This document shows, one piece after another, positions 1 through 8,778 of a DNA stretch of 64,000 nt. The DNA is taken from the NCBI GenBank assembly GCA_013178375.1, contig JABLXQ010000023.1, forward strand, positions 61,092-125,091, in the 5' to 3' direction. The notes under the pieces were generated by a model, which was not told the origin of the DNA, did not search any database, and was given only the letters and a program-made list of their open reading frames with translations. Position numbers and translations under genes: made by a program. The stretch's first letter is position 1. Every line of letters starts with the position of its first letter. The DNA is from Gammaproteobacteria bacterium (lineage in GTDB: Bacteria > Pseudomonadota > Gammaproteobacteria > Pseudomonadales > Ketobacteraceae).

Positions 1-905
1 TAGCCGCCTTCGCTGGTGGGCAGGATGGCGAGATCCAGATCGTCCAATTCGAAATTGGTGACATCCAGCTTGAAGGAAAAGATTGACCAGCCCTTGTCCA
101 CCACCGGATTGCGCGCCTTGATCAGCTGTTCCAGGTCCAGCGCATTCACGGCGGTTTCGGCGGCCGGTGTAATCACGTTGGCAAACGCGTTCGAGGTGAC
201 CTTGGCTTTGGCCAGTTGCGGAACGTTGACGATGGAGCCAAAGGCGTCGTTGCTGCGGATGCGATGAATATCCTCGGCCCGGAATACCAGCGGCAGGAAT
301 TCACCCACCACGCCATTGGGATCGGCTTCCAGCTGGTAGGTTACCGAGAATTCGTTGTTTTCATTCAGGGTGATCGGCGCCACGCTGCGGTAACTGGCGT
401 CGCCGGTCTTAACCCACAGCATCGGCGGCAGGACGCCAGGCAGGTTGCTGGTGTTGATAGGCGAAAGATCGGTGACATAACCGGAAAAGGTCACGGTGAC
501 ACCGGGCAGCATCAGCCAGGGGTCGATATTGGTGATGTGAAATTCCGGCCCGGTGCGATCCACATAAAACACCAGGGTGCGGGTGACCTGCGGCGTGCTG
601 ACTTCCAGCCGGTTCTTTTCATCCAGAATGGTGGAGGCTGCCAGTTGCGCGGTGGCGGTGCCGGCGGTGTTGTCCACGGCGAACTGGTAGGTGACGTCGG
701 TGCCGTTCAGTTTGAAGGTGGCGTCGGCGGGCAGGGTTTTGACAAAACGGATATCAAAATCAATGAGATCCGCGCTGCCATACACCGCGTCTTTGGCGGG
801 TGTCTGGAACTTGATGTCGGCGCCGCCGCAGGCGGTGAGCAGTAAGGTAAGACACAGGGCGGCGAGTGTGCGCAGGCCCTGCATCCCGTAGCTGGATGTC
901 TTCAT
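1..905 (-). CDS. Secreted lipoprotein of unknown function (3' end outside window)
   Basis: The frame is open from an ATG at 905 down to base 1 (301 codons visible), so the C-terminus lies outside the window. The N-terminus is a typical lipoprotein signal: a short basic start, a hydrophobic stretch and the lipobox LLTAC with the acceptor Cys at residue 26, followed by Gly-Gly, so outer-membrane anchoring is expected. The rest is rich in Thr, Val, Asp and Asn in alternating beta-like patterns (for example around LVFYVDRTGPEFHITN), which suggests Ig-like or cadherin-like extracellular beta domains. A plausible ribosome-binding site (GGGGATC) lies just upstream. I do not recognise a named family, and no enzymatic motif was seen. 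Confidence 0.75.
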   Translation of the reverse strand, partial: MKTSSYGMQGLRTLAALCLTLLLTACGGADIKFQTPAKDAVYGSADLIDFDIRFVKTLPADATFKLNGTDVTYQFAVDNTAGTATAQLAASTILDEKNRLEVSTPQVTRTLVFYVDRTGPEFHITNIDPWLMLPGVTVTFSGYVTDLSPINTSNLPGVLPPMLWVKTGDASYRSVAPITLNENNEFSVTYQLEADPNGVVGEFLPLVFRAEDIHRIRSNDAFGSIVNVPQLAKAKVTSNAFANVITPAAETAVNALDLEQLIKARNPVVDKGWSIFSFKLDVTNFELDDLDLAILPTSEGG

Positions 906-1165
906 GGTTGATCCCCTTTGATGTGGTTTGCTTGGCCCGCTCGGTTACAGCCCCAAAACGAACGGATTGGTGCAGACTAGGGGAAGTGGTACGCAAAGAA
1001 TTGACCGTGTCCCCGCTGTGCGCTGTTGTACGGAGTCAAGTGGCTGGGGGGAAGGTAAAATTGCCGGTTTTCGCTGGGGTACAGTTACACGCTGGCTGAA
1101 ACTTGCGGGCATCCCTTCCATGGCACAGACTTGATGGACGGAATTTCCGACCGCAGGAGCGCGAC

Positions 1166-1510
1166 ATGAGCCAGCCAACCCCCATCAATTGGGCCGCTAT
1201 CGAGGCCGATCCCCGTTTCCAGCATCTGCACCGGCGCAAGAACCGCTTCCTCTGGAGCCTGATGGCTTTCTCGCTCTTTTACTACTTCCTGTTGCCGCTG
1301 GGTTCAGCCTACACGCCGGAACTGTTCCGGCAGCAGGTGTGGGGGCCGCTGAATGTGGGGTTGCTGTTTGCGCTGTCGGAATTCATCGTGGCCTGGGGTG
1401 TGGCGGTGCTGTATTCGCGCCGCGCCAATCGTGAATTCGATGTGCTTGCCGCCGAGATTGTGGCGACCTATTCCCCTGCCAAACCCAGTGCAGGAGCCCG
1501 CCATGAATAA
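1166..1510 (+). CDS. yjcH: DUF485 (YjcH-like) inner-membrane protein, partner of ActP
   Basis: This 114-residue protein has two hydrophobic membrane segments (about residues 25-48 and 58-82), a basic N-terminal stretch (HRRKNRFLW) and the FDxLAAEIV tail typical of DUF485. The family is nearly always encoded just before a cation/acetate symporter, as here, where the next gene overlaps it by 8 bases. Its biochemical role is unsettled, and it is assumed to assist or stabilise the symporter. I chose the ATG at 1166 rather than an upstream in-frame ATG because AGGAG lies 6-7 bases before it and the DUF485 homology starts there. Confidence 0.88.
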   Translation: MSQPTPINWAAIEADPRFQHLHRRKNRFLWSLMAFSLFYYFLLPLGSAYTPELFRQQVWGPLNVGLLFALSEFIVAWGVAVLYSRRANREFDVLAAEIVATYSPAKPSAGARHE

Positions 1511-3398
1511 ATCTCTGGTGCTGTTCCTGATGCTGCTGCCCGGCATGACGCTGGCGGCGGACAACGTGGGTGCCGTCGCACCACAATACCGATTTCTGAC
1601 GTTTCTGGTGTTCGGCGCGATCATCGCCCTCACCATGTTTGTTACCTATCGCGCCGCCAGGCGCGTGCATTCGGCGTCGGATTTCTACACCGCCGGTGGC
1701 GGCATTTCCGGTTTGCAGAATGGCTGGGCGATTGCCGGGGATTATCTGTCGGCGGCGTCGTTTCTCGGCATCGCCGGCCTGATTTCGTTGTATGGCTACG
1801 ACGGCTTCATGTATTCGGTGGGATTTCTGGTGGCCTATATCACGGTGCTGCTGGTGATTGCCGAGCCGTGCCGCAACATCGGCAAATACACGCTGGCGGA
1901 TATTCTCGCCTATCGCAACGATCCCAAGAAAACCCGCGTCGCCGGTGCGTTGTCGGTGATTACGGTGTCGACGATTTATCTCACCGCGCAGATGGTGGGC
2001 GGCGGCGTGCTGGTGAAAACGCTGATCGGCATCGAGTATGAAATTTCAGTGGTGGTGGTGGGCATTCTGATGCTGGCCTATGTGCTGTTCGGCGGCATGG
2101 TGGCCACCACCTGGGTGCAGATCATCAAGGCGGTGTTGCTGGTGCTGGCGTCGTTGCTGCTGGTGGTGCTGGTGTGGGCGCCGTACGGATTCTCGCTGCC
2201 GGGTTTTCTCGGGGCGGCTGTATCCGATCCCAAAGTGCAGGCGCAGGTGGCGCGGCTGATTGGCGATCCGGCCAGCACCATGACAGCGGAACAGCTGGGT
2301 CAGCGCTTCCTGGAACCGGGCCTGTACCTGAAAGATCCGCTGGACCAGATTTCCCTCGGCCTGGCGCTGGTGCTGGGCACCGCCGGCCTGCCGCATATTC
2401 TGATGCGTTTCTTCACCGTGCCCACGGCGCAGGAGGCGCGCAAGTCAGTGATCTGGGCCATGGCCATCATCGGCGGTTTCTATGTGCTGACGATTTTTCT
2501 CGGTCTGGGTTCTGCGATCAATGTGGGTGCGCCCGCCATTTCCGCCATCGATAAGGGTGGCAACATGGCGGCACCGTTGCTGGCGCAATACCTGGGCGGC
2601 GGGGCGGATTCCGTTCTGGGCAACCTGTTCCTCGCCTTTGTGGCAGCGGTGGCCTTTGCCACTATTGTCGCGGTAGTGGCAGGTCTGGTGCTGGCCGCCG
2701 CCAGTGCCATCGCCCACGATATTTACGTCGGTGTGATTCGTGACATGCATGTCACGCCTCAGGAACAGGTGCGGGCGGCGCGTATTTCCACCGTGGTGGT
2801 GGGCATCCTCGCCATTACCATCGGCATTGCGGCCAAGGGGCAGAATGTGGCGCATCTGGTGGGCCTCGCATTTGCGGTGGCGGCCAGCGCAAATCTGCCC
2901 TGTATCGTGCTGACGCTGTACTGGCGGCGCTGCAATACCGGCGGCATCATCGCCGGCATGGTGGTGGGCACGTTCAGTGCGATTGCGATGGTGCTGGTGT
3001 CGCCGAACATGACGTACCCGAACAAGGTGCGTACAGATTCGGAAAAAATCGTCGCCACCGCGACGCTGGAGCGTGATGCGCTGATGCAGCGTTTTGCAGA
3101 CGCTACCGCAGAAGAACAGATCACGATGCAGACGCGGCTCGACAAGCTGCAGAAGGATCTGGCCAAGGCGCAGGAGGATCTGCAGAAAGTGGCGGGCCAG
3201 ACCACCTCGATGGTAGGGCTGGAACAGCCGCTGGTGGCGCTGAAAAATCCCGGTATCGTGTCGATTCCATTGGGTTTTCTGGCGGTGTTCTTCGGTTCGC
3301 TGCTGTGGCGCCGCGATCCCCGTGCCGATGCCTTGTGGGACGAGGTGTATGTGCGGCAGAACACGGGCATCGGTGCCAGCAAGACCCAGCAGCACTGA
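1503..3398 (+). CDS. actP: Cation/acetate symporter ActP (sodium:solute symporter family)
   Basis: This 631-residue polytopic membrane protein starts with a cleavable-looking signal (MNKSLVLFLMLLPGMTLAA), as in ActP. It carries the SSS-family signature region FYTAGGGISGLQNGWAIAGD and many transmembrane helices. The family couples Na+ or H+ entry to uptake of acetate and other short monocarboxylates. It overlaps the DUF485 gene, matching the yjcH-actP layout. It is longer than the usual 550 residues because of a charged heptad-like insertion at about residues 513-570 (SEKIVATATLERDALMQ onward) between late transmembrane helices, which probably forms a coiled coil. The downstream AraC-type gene may regulate it. 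Confidence 0.9.
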   Translation: MNKSLVLFLMLLPGMTLAADNVGAVAPQYRFLTFLVFGAIIALTMFVTYRAARRVHSASDFYTAGGGISGLQNGWAIAGDYLSAASFLGIAGLISLYGYDGFMYSVGFLVAYITVLLVIAEPCRNIGKYTLADILAYRNDPKKTRVAGALSVITVSTIYLTAQMVGGGVLVKTLIGIEYEISVVVVGILMLAYVLFGGMVATTWVQIIKAVLLVLASLLLVVLVWAPYGFSLPGFLGAAVSDPKVQAQVARLIGDPASTMTAEQLGQRFLEPGLYLKDPLDQISLGLALVLGTAGLPHILMRFFTVPTAQEARKSVIWAMAIIGGFYVLTIFLGLGSAINVGAPAISAIDKGGNMAAPLLAQYLGGGADSVLGNLFLAFVAAVAFATIVAVVAGLVLAAASAIAHDIYVGVIRDMHVTPQEQVRAARISTVVVGILAITIGIAAKGQNVAHLVGLAFAVAASANLPCIVLTLYWRRCNTGGIIAGMVVGTFSAIAMVLVSPNMTYPNKVRTDSEKIVATATLERDALMQRFADATAEEQITMQTRLDKLQKDLAKAQEDLQKVAGQTTSMVGLEQPLVALKNPGIVSIPLGFLAVFFGSLLWRRDPRADALWDEVYVRQNTGIGASKTQQH

Positions 3399-3543
3399 CC
3401 GGCCCGGCCGGATGCCTGTACTGCAGCGCAAAGCCGGGCGCACAAATTGCGGATGCTGTGTCCGTAATAATTAACGGAATCCCTGCCGGTGGTGGCGCAC
3501 ACTGTTGCTCATTGCCACTAACGCGCCGGGCGCAGGGATTCCC

Positions 3544-4614
3544 ATGAACAACTGGCATGAATGGATGCGACAACTGCTGGGCCTGATCGGGTTGCCGGCC
3601 AGCCTGGCCGGTTCCTACGTCAACGCGTTTATTCCGGTGGCGCGGCAGCTGTACGACATTGATCCTTATGCAGTCCTGCGCGCCGTCGACATCCAGCCGG
3701 AGCAGTTGGCCCAACCCGGCTTCCGTCTTTCTCTCTACCGCACCTTCAAATTGCTGAAAATTGCCGAGCAGATGACCGGCGACCCGTTGGTGGGACTGCG
3801 CCTGGGACAGCATGTGCAACCGAAATCCTACGAAGTGCTGGGCTATGCGCTGATGAGCCGCAGCAACCTGCAGCAGGCCATCGAACAGCTGATTCGGTTT
3901 GACGCGCTGATCTGGGATGTGGGCGGCACCCGCTTTGTTCGCGAAGGCAATTACGCGGTGCTGGAACTGAATCCGCTGTATGTGCCCTGGGTGCCGCCGC
4001 AGGCGTTCGAGCTGGCCATCAGCGGCCAGGTGGCATTCGGGCGCTGGATCACCGGGTTCGAGGGCGCACCCTTTGCCGTCAGCTTCCGTCATTCCTGCCG
4101 CGGCGATCACGCGGTTTATGCCGAGGTATTCGGTTGCAATGTGTTGTTTGACGCCCCCCGCAACGCCGTGATCTTTCCCGAGGAATATCTGCAAATGCCA
4201 CTGCGCTACGCCGATCCCAATCTGGCGCGGATCATGATCGGTACTGGCCAGCGTCTGATGGAAAATTATCGCCAGGAAACCAACATCGCCAATGAAACCC
4301 GCGCACTGATCTGCGAGCTGCTGTCCACGGCGCAGCAGGACATGGACAGTGTGGCGCAGCGAATGGGAATGTCCGGGCATCAGCTGTCGCGGCGACTGCA
4401 AGGGGCGGGCTGCCGTTTTCCGGATCTGGTGGAAGAAGTGCGGCAGGATCTGGCGGGACACTACCTGGCCAGCCCTGATCTGGCGCTTACCGATATTGCG
4501 TTCTTGCTGGGATTCTCCGAGCAGAGCGCCTTCACCCGCGCGTTCAAACGCTGGACCGGCCAGGCACCGGCCCACTTCCGCCGCCAGCAGCTGGCGGAAT
4601 CCCCGGTTGCCTGA
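3544..4614 (+). CDS. AraC-family transcriptional regulator (arabinose-binding-domain type)
   Basis: The 356-residue protein has an N-terminal ligand-binding region of the 'Arabinose_bd' type (about residues 20-210, with the usual GDPLVGLRLGQHVQPKSYE and LGYALMSRSNLQQA motifs). A C-terminal AraC double helix-turn-helix follows (about 255-345, including LTDIAFLLGFSEQSAFTRAF and the closing KRWTGQAPAHFRR). Such regulators usually activate a neighbouring catabolic or transport gene in response to a small molecule. Here actP upstream or the secreted-protein gene downstream are candidates. The ATG at 3544 is preceded by AGGGA, and a longer upstream start without a better ribosome site was rejected. 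Confidence 0.9.
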   Translation: MNNWHEWMRQLLGLIGLPASLAGSYVNAFIPVARQLYDIDPYAVLRAVDIQPEQLAQPGFRLSLYRTFKLLKIAEQMTGDPLVGLRLGQHVQPKSYEVLGYALMSRSNLQQAIEQLIRFDALIWDVGGTRFVREGNYAVLELNPLYVPWVPPQAFELAISGQVAFGRWITGFEGAPFAVSFRHSCRGDHAVYAEVFGCNVLFDAPRNAVIFPEEYLQMPLRYADPNLARIMIGTGQRLMENYRQETNIANETRALICELLSTAQQDMDSVAQRMGMSGHQLSRRLQGAGCRFPDLVEEVRQDLAGHYLASPDLALTDIAFLLGFSEQSAFTRAFKRWTGQAPAHFRRQQLAESPVA

Positions 4615-4652
4615 TTGACCGCGCTTCGTGACTGCAAAACCCTCTCCTGTAT

Positions 4653-4691
4653 TTGACTGCACCGCGACATCAGCGCGTTTGCTGCAGTCAA
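4653..4691. promoter_or_regulatory. Inverted repeat upstream of the FN3 protein gene
   Basis: TTGACTGCA (4653-4661) and TGCAGTCAA (4683-4691) form a perfect 9-base inverted repeat separated by 21 bases, and a further GTGACTGCA copy lies at 4628-4636. It sits between the AraC gene and the next gene, so it could be a two-half-site operator. It has no T-tract and does not look like a terminator. Function is inferred. Confidence 0.35.
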
Positions 4692-4764
4692 GCATTGCCG
4701 GCGCACTGTTTGTAATGTGGAGCTGTGAACACCCGCTCCCCACCATTACAAAAGGAGTTGTGCC

Positions 4765-6726
4765 ATGAAAACAACATCAATCGTGCGTTGCCTGGCTCTG
4801 CTGCTGGGATCGACACTGCTGCAACCGGCCATGGCCATGCGCATGCAGGACAACGATGGCGGCCAGGACCTGCCGGAAGATCCACGCCCCACTGCACCCA
4901 CCGTTTCGCCCCGCCGCATGGACAACGACAAGCTGCTGTTCGGCGTCAATGGCGTCAAGGTGAACTGGAAAGATGCATCGTGGAATGAAACCGGTTTTCG
5001 CGTGTTTCGCCAGCGCGAAGGCACCACCGACTGGACCAGAATAAAAACCCTTGACGCCATCGAAGGCAGCAGCAACTTCCGCAGCTTCATGGACAATGAA
5101 GTGGAATGGGATACCCGCTACTGCTACAAGATCGAGGCCTACAACGCGGACGGCCGGCGTGAAAGCCCCCAGCGGTGCGTCAAGACTTCCATCGAAGGCA
5201 TCAATCCGCCCGTGGTGCGCGCACAGTTGCGCATCGACGTGGGTGAACACGGCGGTGGCCACGAGGGCACCAACAATATTCTCGGCGTGGGATTGCCCGG
5301 TTACACTGGACTGTATCCGGCCCATGCTGAAGGCACTTCATTGGCAGATCTGATCCAGGGCGCGGTGATCCGACGCGGCAGCTCACGCATGTACGACCTG
5401 AATTTTTATAAAGTGAAGTACGTGGGTGATCTGGAGGATTTCAGACTGTCGATCTCCGGGCAGGACGATATCTGCATAAAAAAACTGGCGCTTTATGTGA
5501 ACGGCGTTGAGCTGTTCAATCATCCGATGCGCGATGCAGATTCCGATTGCAAAAAATTTCGCGGCACCAACGACATCTACAACCTGATCTACACCGTGCC
5601 ACGCCGGGATGTGCGCAGCTCGCCCGGTTGGGCGCACGTGCGCAGTAATATTTATGTGAATCCCACCGAAGACAATGATGGCGTCACCGATTACGACAAC
5701 CGTTTTCCCTGGCGCAGCTGGGTGTTCCGCGATGAACTGGAATCCCGTCTGGAAGCCTATGTGGGCCACTTCCTGGTTGACAACGAACTCTATTGGGACA
5801 GCGACAATGGCCGCCGCAATATCGAGATCAGCGTGCTGGATTATCAGAATGCGATTTTCAGCGTGGATTTCGATTTCAAGGTGGACACCGGTGATTACCT
5901 GCCGCATCCCTGGGTGGATATCGATTTCAAACTGGATTACGACCTGGAATGCGTCGCCGGGCCCAGTGGTCAGAGCATGCCTTATGGTCCGGATTCGGTA
6001 TTGCGCCTGACCGCTCGCATGTACGATTTCCACAAGGATATTCCGCTGTGGGCGGAACTGGCGCCGAAAGCCTTTTTCTGGGCCTGGATGGCGTATGATT
6101 TCTTCAGCGGCGAACAGATCAACAGCTTCGGCAGCTACTGGAATCCCGATGATGTGGCGATGAAGGAATTCATGGAAGACTACGCCGGCGATTTCACCCA
6201 GCAGTTTGATATTCCGCATTTGTGCAACGGTTTGAATGCGCCGCCGGTGGGCATCGATATTGTGACCGATGCGTCCACACTGGTGCCCTGGCTGGGCACT
6301 CAGGCCGAACCTTTCCCCGATGGCGATATGCCGGGTAATTTCGCGCTGAAAATCTGGGCCGATCGCGAGGACCTACAGGCCATCATGGACGCCTATTTCC
6401 GTTGCAATCCGATCTTCGGCGGCTCGGAGCAGAAGTGCATGAGCAGCCACGTGTACCCGGGCGACGTGGTGGGTGATGTGGGTGGTGTTTATGATGCGGG
6501 CACTGTCACTGGTGGTGGCACAGGCGGTGGCACTGTTGGCGGCAACTGGGGCGGTACTGTCGGTGGCGTCATCGGTAGTTCCGGTGCGGTACTGGAGCAG
6601 GCCACTCCGGCTACCGGCAGTATTTGCACTGTCACTGGTGCCACAAAAGACATCACAGCAGGCACTGCTGCACTGAACAAAACCAGCGTGCTGGATTCGG
6701 ATACGTTGCTGTTGAAACAGCGCTGA
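4765..6726 (+). CDS. Secreted protein with N-terminal FN3-like domain
   Basis: This 653-residue protein has a clear Sec signal peptide (residues 1-25, ending QPAMA). Residues about 35-130 look like a fibronectin type III domain: VNWKDASWNETGFRVFRQ and then YCYKIEAYNADGRRESP. The middle is rich in Asp, Trp and aromatic residues with repeated D-F-D-F-K/D-I-D-F-K strands (about 365-395), and scattered cysteines suggest disulfides in the periplasm or outside the cell. The C-terminal 100 residues contain a Gly/Thr/Val low-complexity stretch (GGGTGGGTVGG). An AAAAGGAG ribosome site precedes the ATG. No catalytic motif or named family was recognised beyond FN3. Confidence 0.8.
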   Translation: MKTTSIVRCLALLLGSTLLQPAMAMRMQDNDGGQDLPEDPRPTAPTVSPRRMDNDKLLFGVNGVKVNWKDASWNETGFRVFRQREGTTDWTRIKTLDAIEGSSNFRSFMDNEVEWDTRYCYKIEAYNADGRRESPQRCVKTSIEGINPPVVRAQLRIDVGEHGGGHEGTNNILGVGLPGYTGLYPAHAEGTSLADLIQGAVIRRGSSRMYDLNFYKVKYVGDLEDFRLSISGQDDICIKKLALYVNGVELFNHPMRDADSDCKKFRGTNDIYNLIYTVPRRDVRSSPGWAHVRSNIYVNPTEDNDGVTDYDNRFPWRSWVFRDELESRLEAYVGHFLVDNELYWDSDNGRRNIEISVLDYQNAIFSVDFDFKVDTGDYLPHPWVDIDFKLDYDLECVAGPSGQSMPYGPDSVLRLTARMYDFHKDIPLWAELAPKAFFWAWMAYDFFSGEQINSFGSYWNPDDVAMKEFMEDYAGDFTQQFDIPHLCNGLNAPPVGIDIVTDASTLVPWLGTQAEPFPDGDMPGNFALKIWADREDLQAIMDAYFRCNPIFGGSEQKCMSSHVYPGDVVGDVGGVYDAGTVTGGGTGGGTVGGNWGGTVGGVIGSSGAVLEQATPATGSICTVTGATKDITAGTAALNKTSVLDSDTLLLKQR

Positions 6727-6830
6727 TCCGCTACGCTGGAAAAGAGCACGAGCATTGTCATGGCAGACTCGCACCATTGAAACGTCGCTCGCAGCGTTTC
6801 GATAATGGCCGTGGCAGCAGTTGCAAGCGC

Positions 6831-6866
6831 AGGCCGCTCCGATAGAGGAGCGGCCTTTTTTATTTT
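6831..6866 (+). terminator. Intrinsic terminator after the FN3 protein gene
   Basis: A perfect 10-base stem, AGGCCGCTCC / GGAGCGGCCT with loop GATAGA, is followed directly by a T-rich run (TTTTTATTTTT). It is the only clear element in the 315-base gap 6727-7041. The rest of that gap holds a short GAAACG/CGTTTC stem at about 6778-6802 and presumably the promoter of the next gene. Confidence 0.9.
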
Positions 6867-7041
6867 TATGCTGGCGCGAAATTTCAAGCGCCCACCGTTG
6901 ATTGGCCTATCACTTTCGCCGCAGTGCCTTCCTGTTCTTGCGTTGATCCTGCTCCTGCATTCACAATGGCTGCACGATAGGCAATTTTTTCCGCTGTTTG
7001 TTCTATCAAAATAATAAATCTATCAACTCAGGGAGAGAGTT

Positions 7042-8703
7042 ATGTCGCTGTTCACGCGCGCGGCCACGCTTCTGCTGGCCATCTTGTTTTTATCCGCCTG
7101 TAAATCCACGGAAACCGTCCTCACTGTCAGTTATGAAGGTCAGGGCAAAATCACCCAGGGCACAAAAATCGATTGCGGCAATACCTGCCAGGCCACATAT
7201 CCGGTATCCACCATCGAAGGCGTGGTGTATGGCATGTACAACGTGAAACTGCTGGCGACGCCCGCAACGGGCTACGATTTTTTTGGCTGGGAAAACTGCG
7301 GCAGCGATACTACTTGCAATGTCACAGTGGAACCGGATTGTGCCGAGTACAACGTCGGTCCCAATTTCGTCACCTGTAAACGCTACGCCACCACTTATGT
7401 TTCCAAAAAGGCCATATTCGTGCCCAGGGGCAGCGTGGTGGATTCTGCGTGGGAAGGCACCAGCAGCTGCCTGGTCAATACCGCCGATGAACTCAAGTGC
7501 TGGAATCATGGCGTGGCGGCTGCTGAGTTGCCCAGTGTCGTCAATCCCCGAGCCGTTGAGATCGGTTACAAGTCCGGCTGCGTGCTTGACGACAGCGGGC
7601 TGCAATGCTGGGGTGGCGCGGCGCTGAATATGCCCACGCTCAACGCGCCGGGTGATTTCGTGGTGGAAGGCGATTTCAGTTGCGCCATCGACGGTGGACA
7701 GGTGATTTGCTGGCCCCATGAGCGGCCCGCTGACGCCATCGTCAACAATGTGCCTGATCTGTCCAACCCGGTGGCACTCTGGGTGAATCCGAAGGCGCGT
7801 TCGGTGGTGTGCGTGGAGGATGACGACGGCACTCATTGCTGGGGCGAGGCGAATGTGGGCCAGTTGACGCCGCCCGCGCTGGATAATCCTTCCCGCATCG
7901 AAGCGTTCGGCAGCACCACGTGTGCGCTCACTGCGGACGGAGTCCAGTGCTGGGGCGCGCCCTATGACGTCACCGCACTCAATGCGCAATTGAATAATGC
8001 GACCGATATTTCCAGGCCGTCCAGCCTCGGTATGTGTGGGGTTGATGCCGGTGGTGCGCACTGCATTGGCAAGAACCATCAGACTATGACGATGGCGGCG
8101 GAATTCCAGCAGGCGCAAAAGGTGGATGTCAGCAAGGACAGCATGTGCACCACGAAGGCGGACGGTATCGTCTGCGGCAATCTGTACTACAACCCGGTCA
8201 CCAGTTTTGCGCCGCCGGTGAAAGCCAATGGCCAGCTGGTGGCGGTAGGTGGCCCCGGTGGCTGTGCGATGACGCTGGCGGATAAGCGCGTTTCTTGCTG
8301 GGGTGGTTATTCGGAAAGCTGGCTGAGCGGCAACACCAATATCGCGGTGTCGATCAGTAATCCGAAAGTGTTGTCAGTGATGCCCGAGAATCGCATGTGG
8401 TGTGCCGGCGGCGATGGCGGGCTGGTCTGCCGGCGCGATGCGCAGGGGCTGGATTTTTACGTGAGCAGTTTCAGCGTGCCCACGGGGCTGGTGGGTGTTA
8501 CCGACATCGACATGACCGACAATGTGGCCTGTGCCGCGCACAGCAACGGCGTCACCTGCTGGGGTGAAAACAGCTGGGGCCATCAGGATGTGCCGGCGCT
8601 CAGCCATCCCACGCAGGTGGCGGTGGGTGACATGCACGCCTGCGCGCTGGATGACAGCGGTGTGGTGTGCTGGGGAGTGAAACCGCCGCGGCCGCAGGAA
8701 TAA
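7042..8703 (+). CDS. RCC1-like beta-propeller lipoprotein
   Basis: The 553-residue lipoprotein has a signal with lipobox LSAC (acceptor Cys20). Residues about 28-110 resemble a bacterial beta-grasp surface repeat ('InlB B-repeat/Flg_new' type), with the hallmark LLATPATGYDFFGWENCG. From about 145 to the end run roughly eleven units of 35-50 residues, each with a C...D..GVxCWG pattern (LQCWGGA, VQCWGAP, VTCWGEN, VVCWGVK). This is the RCC1 repeat form common in secreted bacterial proteins, where a Cys pair may staple each blade. It probably acts in binding at the cell surface. GGGAGAG lies upstream of the ATG. Confidence 0.82.
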   Translation: MSLFTRAATLLLAILFLSACKSTETVLTVSYEGQGKITQGTKIDCGNTCQATYPVSTIEGVVYGMYNVKLLATPATGYDFFGWENCGSDTTCNVTVEPDCAEYNVGPNFVTCKRYATTYVSKKAIFVPRGSVVDSAWEGTSSCLVNTADELKCWNHGVAAAELPSVVNPRAVEIGYKSGCVLDDSGLQCWGGAALNMPTLNAPGDFVVEGDFSCAIDGGQVICWPHERPADAIVNNVPDLSNPVALWVNPKARSVVCVEDDDGTHCWGEANVGQLTPPALDNPSRIEAFGSTTCALTADGVQCWGAPYDVTALNAQLNNATDISRPSSLGMCGVDAGGAHCIGKNHQTMTMAAEFQQAQKVDVSKDSMCTTKADGIVCGNLYYNPVTSFAPPVKANGQLVAVGGPGGCAMTLADKRVSCWGGYSESWLSGNTNIAVSISNPKVLSVMPENRMWCAGGDGGLVCRRDAQGLDFYVSSFSVPTGLVGVTDIDMTDNVACAAHSNGVTCWGENSWGHQDVPALSHPTQVAVGDMHACALDDSGVVCWGVKPPRPQE

Positions 8704-8711
8704 AGCAGGTC

Positions 8712-8748
8712 AGAAAAAATGGCGCGGTTCCTCAGGGAGCCGCGCCAT
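8712..8748 (-). terminator. Terminator of the molybdopterin oxidoreductase gene
   Basis: ATGGCGCGG (8719-8727) pairs with CCGCGCCAT (8740-8748), with further TCC/GGA pairing inside. Read on the minus strand the stem is followed by six T residues, so it terminates the leftward oxidoreductase transcript. It lies between two convergent genes and may also slow the rightward transcript, although that side lacks a T-tract. Confidence 0.85.
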
Positions 8749-8778
8749 GTCTGTAAAAATGGTTTGTTTCCTGAAAAT

